From Terriglobia bacterium (GTDB lineage Bacteria; Acidobacteriota; Terriglobia; Terriglobales; Acidobacteriaceae), in assembly GCA_020073465.1 (NCBI GenBank), contig JAIQFC010000019.1, positions 1 through 64,000 of the forward strand: DNA of 64,000 nucleotides. The letters are read 5' to 3'. The notes under the pieces were generated by a model that searched no databases, had not been told where the DNA came from, and was given only the letters and a program-made list of their open reading frames with translations. Below, one piece after another: positions 62,146 to 64,000 of the stretch. Each line of letters opens with the position of its first letter. Position 1 is the stretch's first letter. Both the position numbers and the translations under genes were made by a program.

Positions 62146-62817
62146 GTGCTGATGAAAGATGCTGCCAAGCCCAACTGGCGCCACTACAACTACACCACCG
62201 CGGGTCCCGTGGACGACTATCTCTACTCCATGCTGCCGAAGCGCGATCCAGTGCTGGCGGAGATGGAAGGCTACGCTACCGAGCACAATATTCCCATCGT
62301 CGGACCAGCGGTGGCCCGCGTCCTGCAGCAACTCGCGCTGATGATCAATGCCAGGACCGTCTTCGAACTAGGCTCTGCGATTGGCTACTCGACGATCTGG
62401 TGGGCACATGCCGTGGGAGAGAAGGGCCGAGTTGTCTACACCGACGGGGACTCCAAGAACGCCGAACGCGCTCGCCGCTACTTCGATCGAGCTGAAGTCA
62501 CGGGGCGGATCAAAATCCACGTAGGCGATGCCCTCGAATATCTCTCGGAGCAGAAGCAGGAATACGACATCATCTTCAATGACGTCGATAAGGAAGATTA
62601 TCCCCGGGTGCTTCGCCTGGCCATGCCGCGATTGCGCAAAGGCGGTCTGTTCATTACCGACAATGTTCTGTGGAGCGGCCGAGTTACGCAGAAGAATCCG
62701 TCCGACGCTCGAACCAAGGCGATTCTTGAATTTAATCGCTTGCTATGCGGGTCGCCGGATTTCCACACGACCCTCCTGCCCATTCGCGATGGTCTTGCCG
62801 TCGCCCTCAAGAAGTGA
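62146..62817 (+). CDS. Class I O-methyltransferase
   Basis: A 223-residue SAM-dependent catechol-O-methyltransferase-like enzyme: VFELGSAIGYSTIWWAHAVG (SAM loop), GRVVYTDGDSKNAERARRYF, IKIHVGDALEYLSEQKQEYD, IIFNDVDKEDYPRVLRLAMP and GGLFITDNVLWSGRVTQKNP. The acceptor is unknown. AGGAGG lies five bases before GTG 62146, which I take as the start; ATG 62152 is also possible. Confidence 0.85.
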   Translation: MLMKDAAKPNWRHYNYTTAGPVDDYLYSMLPKRDPVLAEMEGYATEHNIPIVGPAVARVLQQLALMINARTVFELGSAIGYSTIWWAHAVGEKGRVVYTDGDSKNAERARRYFDRAEVTGRIKIHVGDALEYLSEQKQEYDIIFNDVDKEDYPRVLRLAMPRLRKGGLFITDNVLWSGRVTQKNPSDARTKAILEFNRLLCGSPDFHTTLLPIRDGLAVALKK

Positions 62818-62823
62818 GACAAC

Positions 62824-64000
62824 TCAGTTCGGCAGCAGGCCGTACACGTCAACTTCCGTCCGCGTGCTGACGTAGACCTTGCCGTTGGCGATGGTAGGCG
62901 GCACGAACTTGACAGCGTTTCCTGCTCGGTCGCGGTTGCTAGCCGCCTGCGTGCTGTTCCAGTATTCAGTGGCCAGGTTGGCTGCGTTGTAGGCGTGCAG
63001 AATAGCGGGACCCGTACAGGCCGCCGGCACTGGCACCTGATAGCAGTTCGTAGTGCCTGCATTCGGACTAGTGTAGCCATACAAGCCGGCGTCGATCGCC
63101 CAGACAATGCCATTGGAAGGTCCCTGGGAAGAGACCGATGGCGAAACATCCGGGAAGCCATAGACCTGGTTCGACTGCGACGCTGGGGACGGGCTGCAGG
63201 GTTGGGGAGTGCACGGGAATTGCCCGGTGGTCGGGTCGAAGGAGAACTGCTTCAGAACATCGCCGGCACCTGCGAAGTAAAGGTTGTTCTGCCAGAACGC
63301 GGGCGTGCCCCAGAATCCACCTGTTGCACCGAAGTATTGCACGATCTGATTGTTGTTGCTGGGCTGGAACTGCCCCATGTTATCGCGGTCGATCAAATAG
63401 ATAACCCCCTCCTTGCCCAGTTGGACCAGCAGATGTGGCGCCAGTCCCGAGGTTTGATCGGGGAGAACTATCGGTGCACCGGATCCAAGGTCGGTATCGT
63501 TCTGCTCGAGCGCCGACTCGTCGTAAGGGGTGAACCAGCCCGCCAGAGCCAGGTTCGCGCCGTTAGGTGTGTTTCCAGCGACGGGATTCAGACGGAGAAC
63601 GCTGTCGCCATAGTCGTTATCCAAAGACATGCCCGAGCCCTGGTCAAACACGCCGTTTCCGGTGGAGACATATACATCGCCGAATCCGTCGACCGCGGGA
63701 GCGCCGCCTCCGCCCCAAATCCCACCGTCGGAGCCGCGGATTCCGTTCGGCGTCGTGTTGAAAACACTGAGCTGTTGCTTCACGCTGGCAGCGTTGTAGC
63801 CGAGCAGCCAGCCGTGATAGGGCGTAGCGTCCTCGTGCGCAGCGAACGCCACATAGACGACTCCATTCGACAGCGCCAGGCCCGATCGTTGGTGGTGCAG
63901 CTGCGAGCTGAAGGTCACCATGCCGCCAGAGGATCCATCCCCGGTTCCCGCTACCTGAGCCGCAATCGTCACCGGCGCGTTGGGCTGCTCATTCCCCGTG
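62824..64000 (-). CDS. PQQ-type beta-propeller protein (5' end outside window)
   Basis: The frame is open to the right window edge (residues EQPNAPVTIAAQVAGTGDGS read into the body), so the start and any signal peptide are outside. Visible are propeller blades: GLALSNGVVYVAFAAHEDAT, GGGGAPAVDGFGDVYVSTGN, GSGAPIVLPDQTSGLAPHLL, GVIYLIDRDNMGQFQ, GGFWGTPAFWQNNLYFAGAG and a C-terminal KVYVSTRTEVDVYGLLPN. No PQQ enzyme residues can be proven; many such acidobacterial proteins are secreted binding proteins. It converges on the methyltransferase gene with six bases between. Confidence 0.78.
   Translation of the reverse strand, partial: TGNEQPNAPVTIAAQVAGTGDGSSGGMVTFSSQLHHQRSGLALSNGVVYVAFAAHEDATPYHGWLLGYNAASVKQQLSVFNTTPNGIRGSDGGIWGGGGAPAVDGFGDVYVSTGNGVFDQGSGMSLDNDYGDSVLRLNPVAGNTPNGANLALAGWFTPYDESALEQNDTDLGSGAPIVLPDQTSGLAPHLLVQLGKEGVIYLIDRDNMGQFQPSNNNQIVQYFGATGGFWGTPAFWQNNLYFAGAGDVLKQFSFDPTTGQFPCTPQPCSPSPASQSNQVYGFPDVSPSVSSQGPSNGIVWAIDAGLYGYTSPNAGTTNCYQVPVPAACTGPAILHAYNAANLATEYWNSTQAASNRDRAGNAVKFVPPTIANGKVYVSTRTEVDVYGLLPN

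Overview
The window looks like chromosomal DNA of a member of the Acidobacteriota, most likely a Terriglobia-type soil lineage. This is inferred from gene content: a 1200-residue outer-membrane receptor with an N-terminal carboxypeptidase-regulatory domain, a CRTAC1/ASPIC protein fused to a redoxin and TPRs, a Ser/Thr kinase with a TolB-like propeller, an MFS-spermidine synthase fusion, many secreted TPR and propeller proteins, and a fused FeS-NrfD subunit. No rRNA, CRISPR array or intact tRNA was seen.

Positions 1-5900 look like a mosaic nitrogen-oxide island. At the left edge two unrelated gene fragments (a putative aminopeptidase and an NnrS/CcoN-like membrane protein) abut. Next come a RIC/ScdA remnant, a hemerythrin, a copper nitrite reductase with an extra C-terminal cupredoxin, a divergent PAS-LuxR regulator with a Cys cluster, a small zinc-ribbon protein and two translationally coupled cupins. 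The segment ends at a 3' half of a tRNA (5897-5942), which reads as the scar of integration into a tRNA gene, with the island on its left.

Positions 5943-14764 hold an MFS/spermidine-synthase fusion, an apparently intact IS3-type element (about 8819-10271), two further truncated genes meeting head to head (10700-11224), a YncE-like propeller, and an NO-response pair: an NnrS-like protein with an N-terminal ScdA_N domain, and a Crp/Fnr regulator. A Crp/Fnr-type palindrome lies at exact class-II spacing in front of the NnrS gene.

Positions 14922-27000 carry large secreted proteins (TPR proteins, a Tat-exported CRTAC1-redoxin-TPR protein, a TonB-dependent-type receptor) and a divergent nucleoside hydrolase. 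Positions 27099-36022 form a (deoxy)nucleoside utilisation locus: ribokinase, a TrpF-like protein, a double aldehyde dehydrogenase and DeoC on the minus strand; a canonical nucleoside hydrolase behind a strong promoter and a DMT-type permease on the plus strand; and a secreted NADAR-like protein.

Positions 36075-42453 hold a polysulfide-reductase-like molybdoenzyme with a fused FeS-NrfD subunit, a PilZ protein and a persulfide dioxygenase-rhodanese fusion. Positions 42463-64000 mix housekeeping genes (purQ, yebC, tlyA, NAD kinase, lysA, hpt, PPK2) with accessory genes. Among the accessory genes, a tandem pair of 2-oxoglutarate/Fe(II) oxygenases stands out: the first carries a leader-like helical segment and a proline-rich repeat tract that could be its own substrate. 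The right edge cuts a PQQ-type propeller gene.
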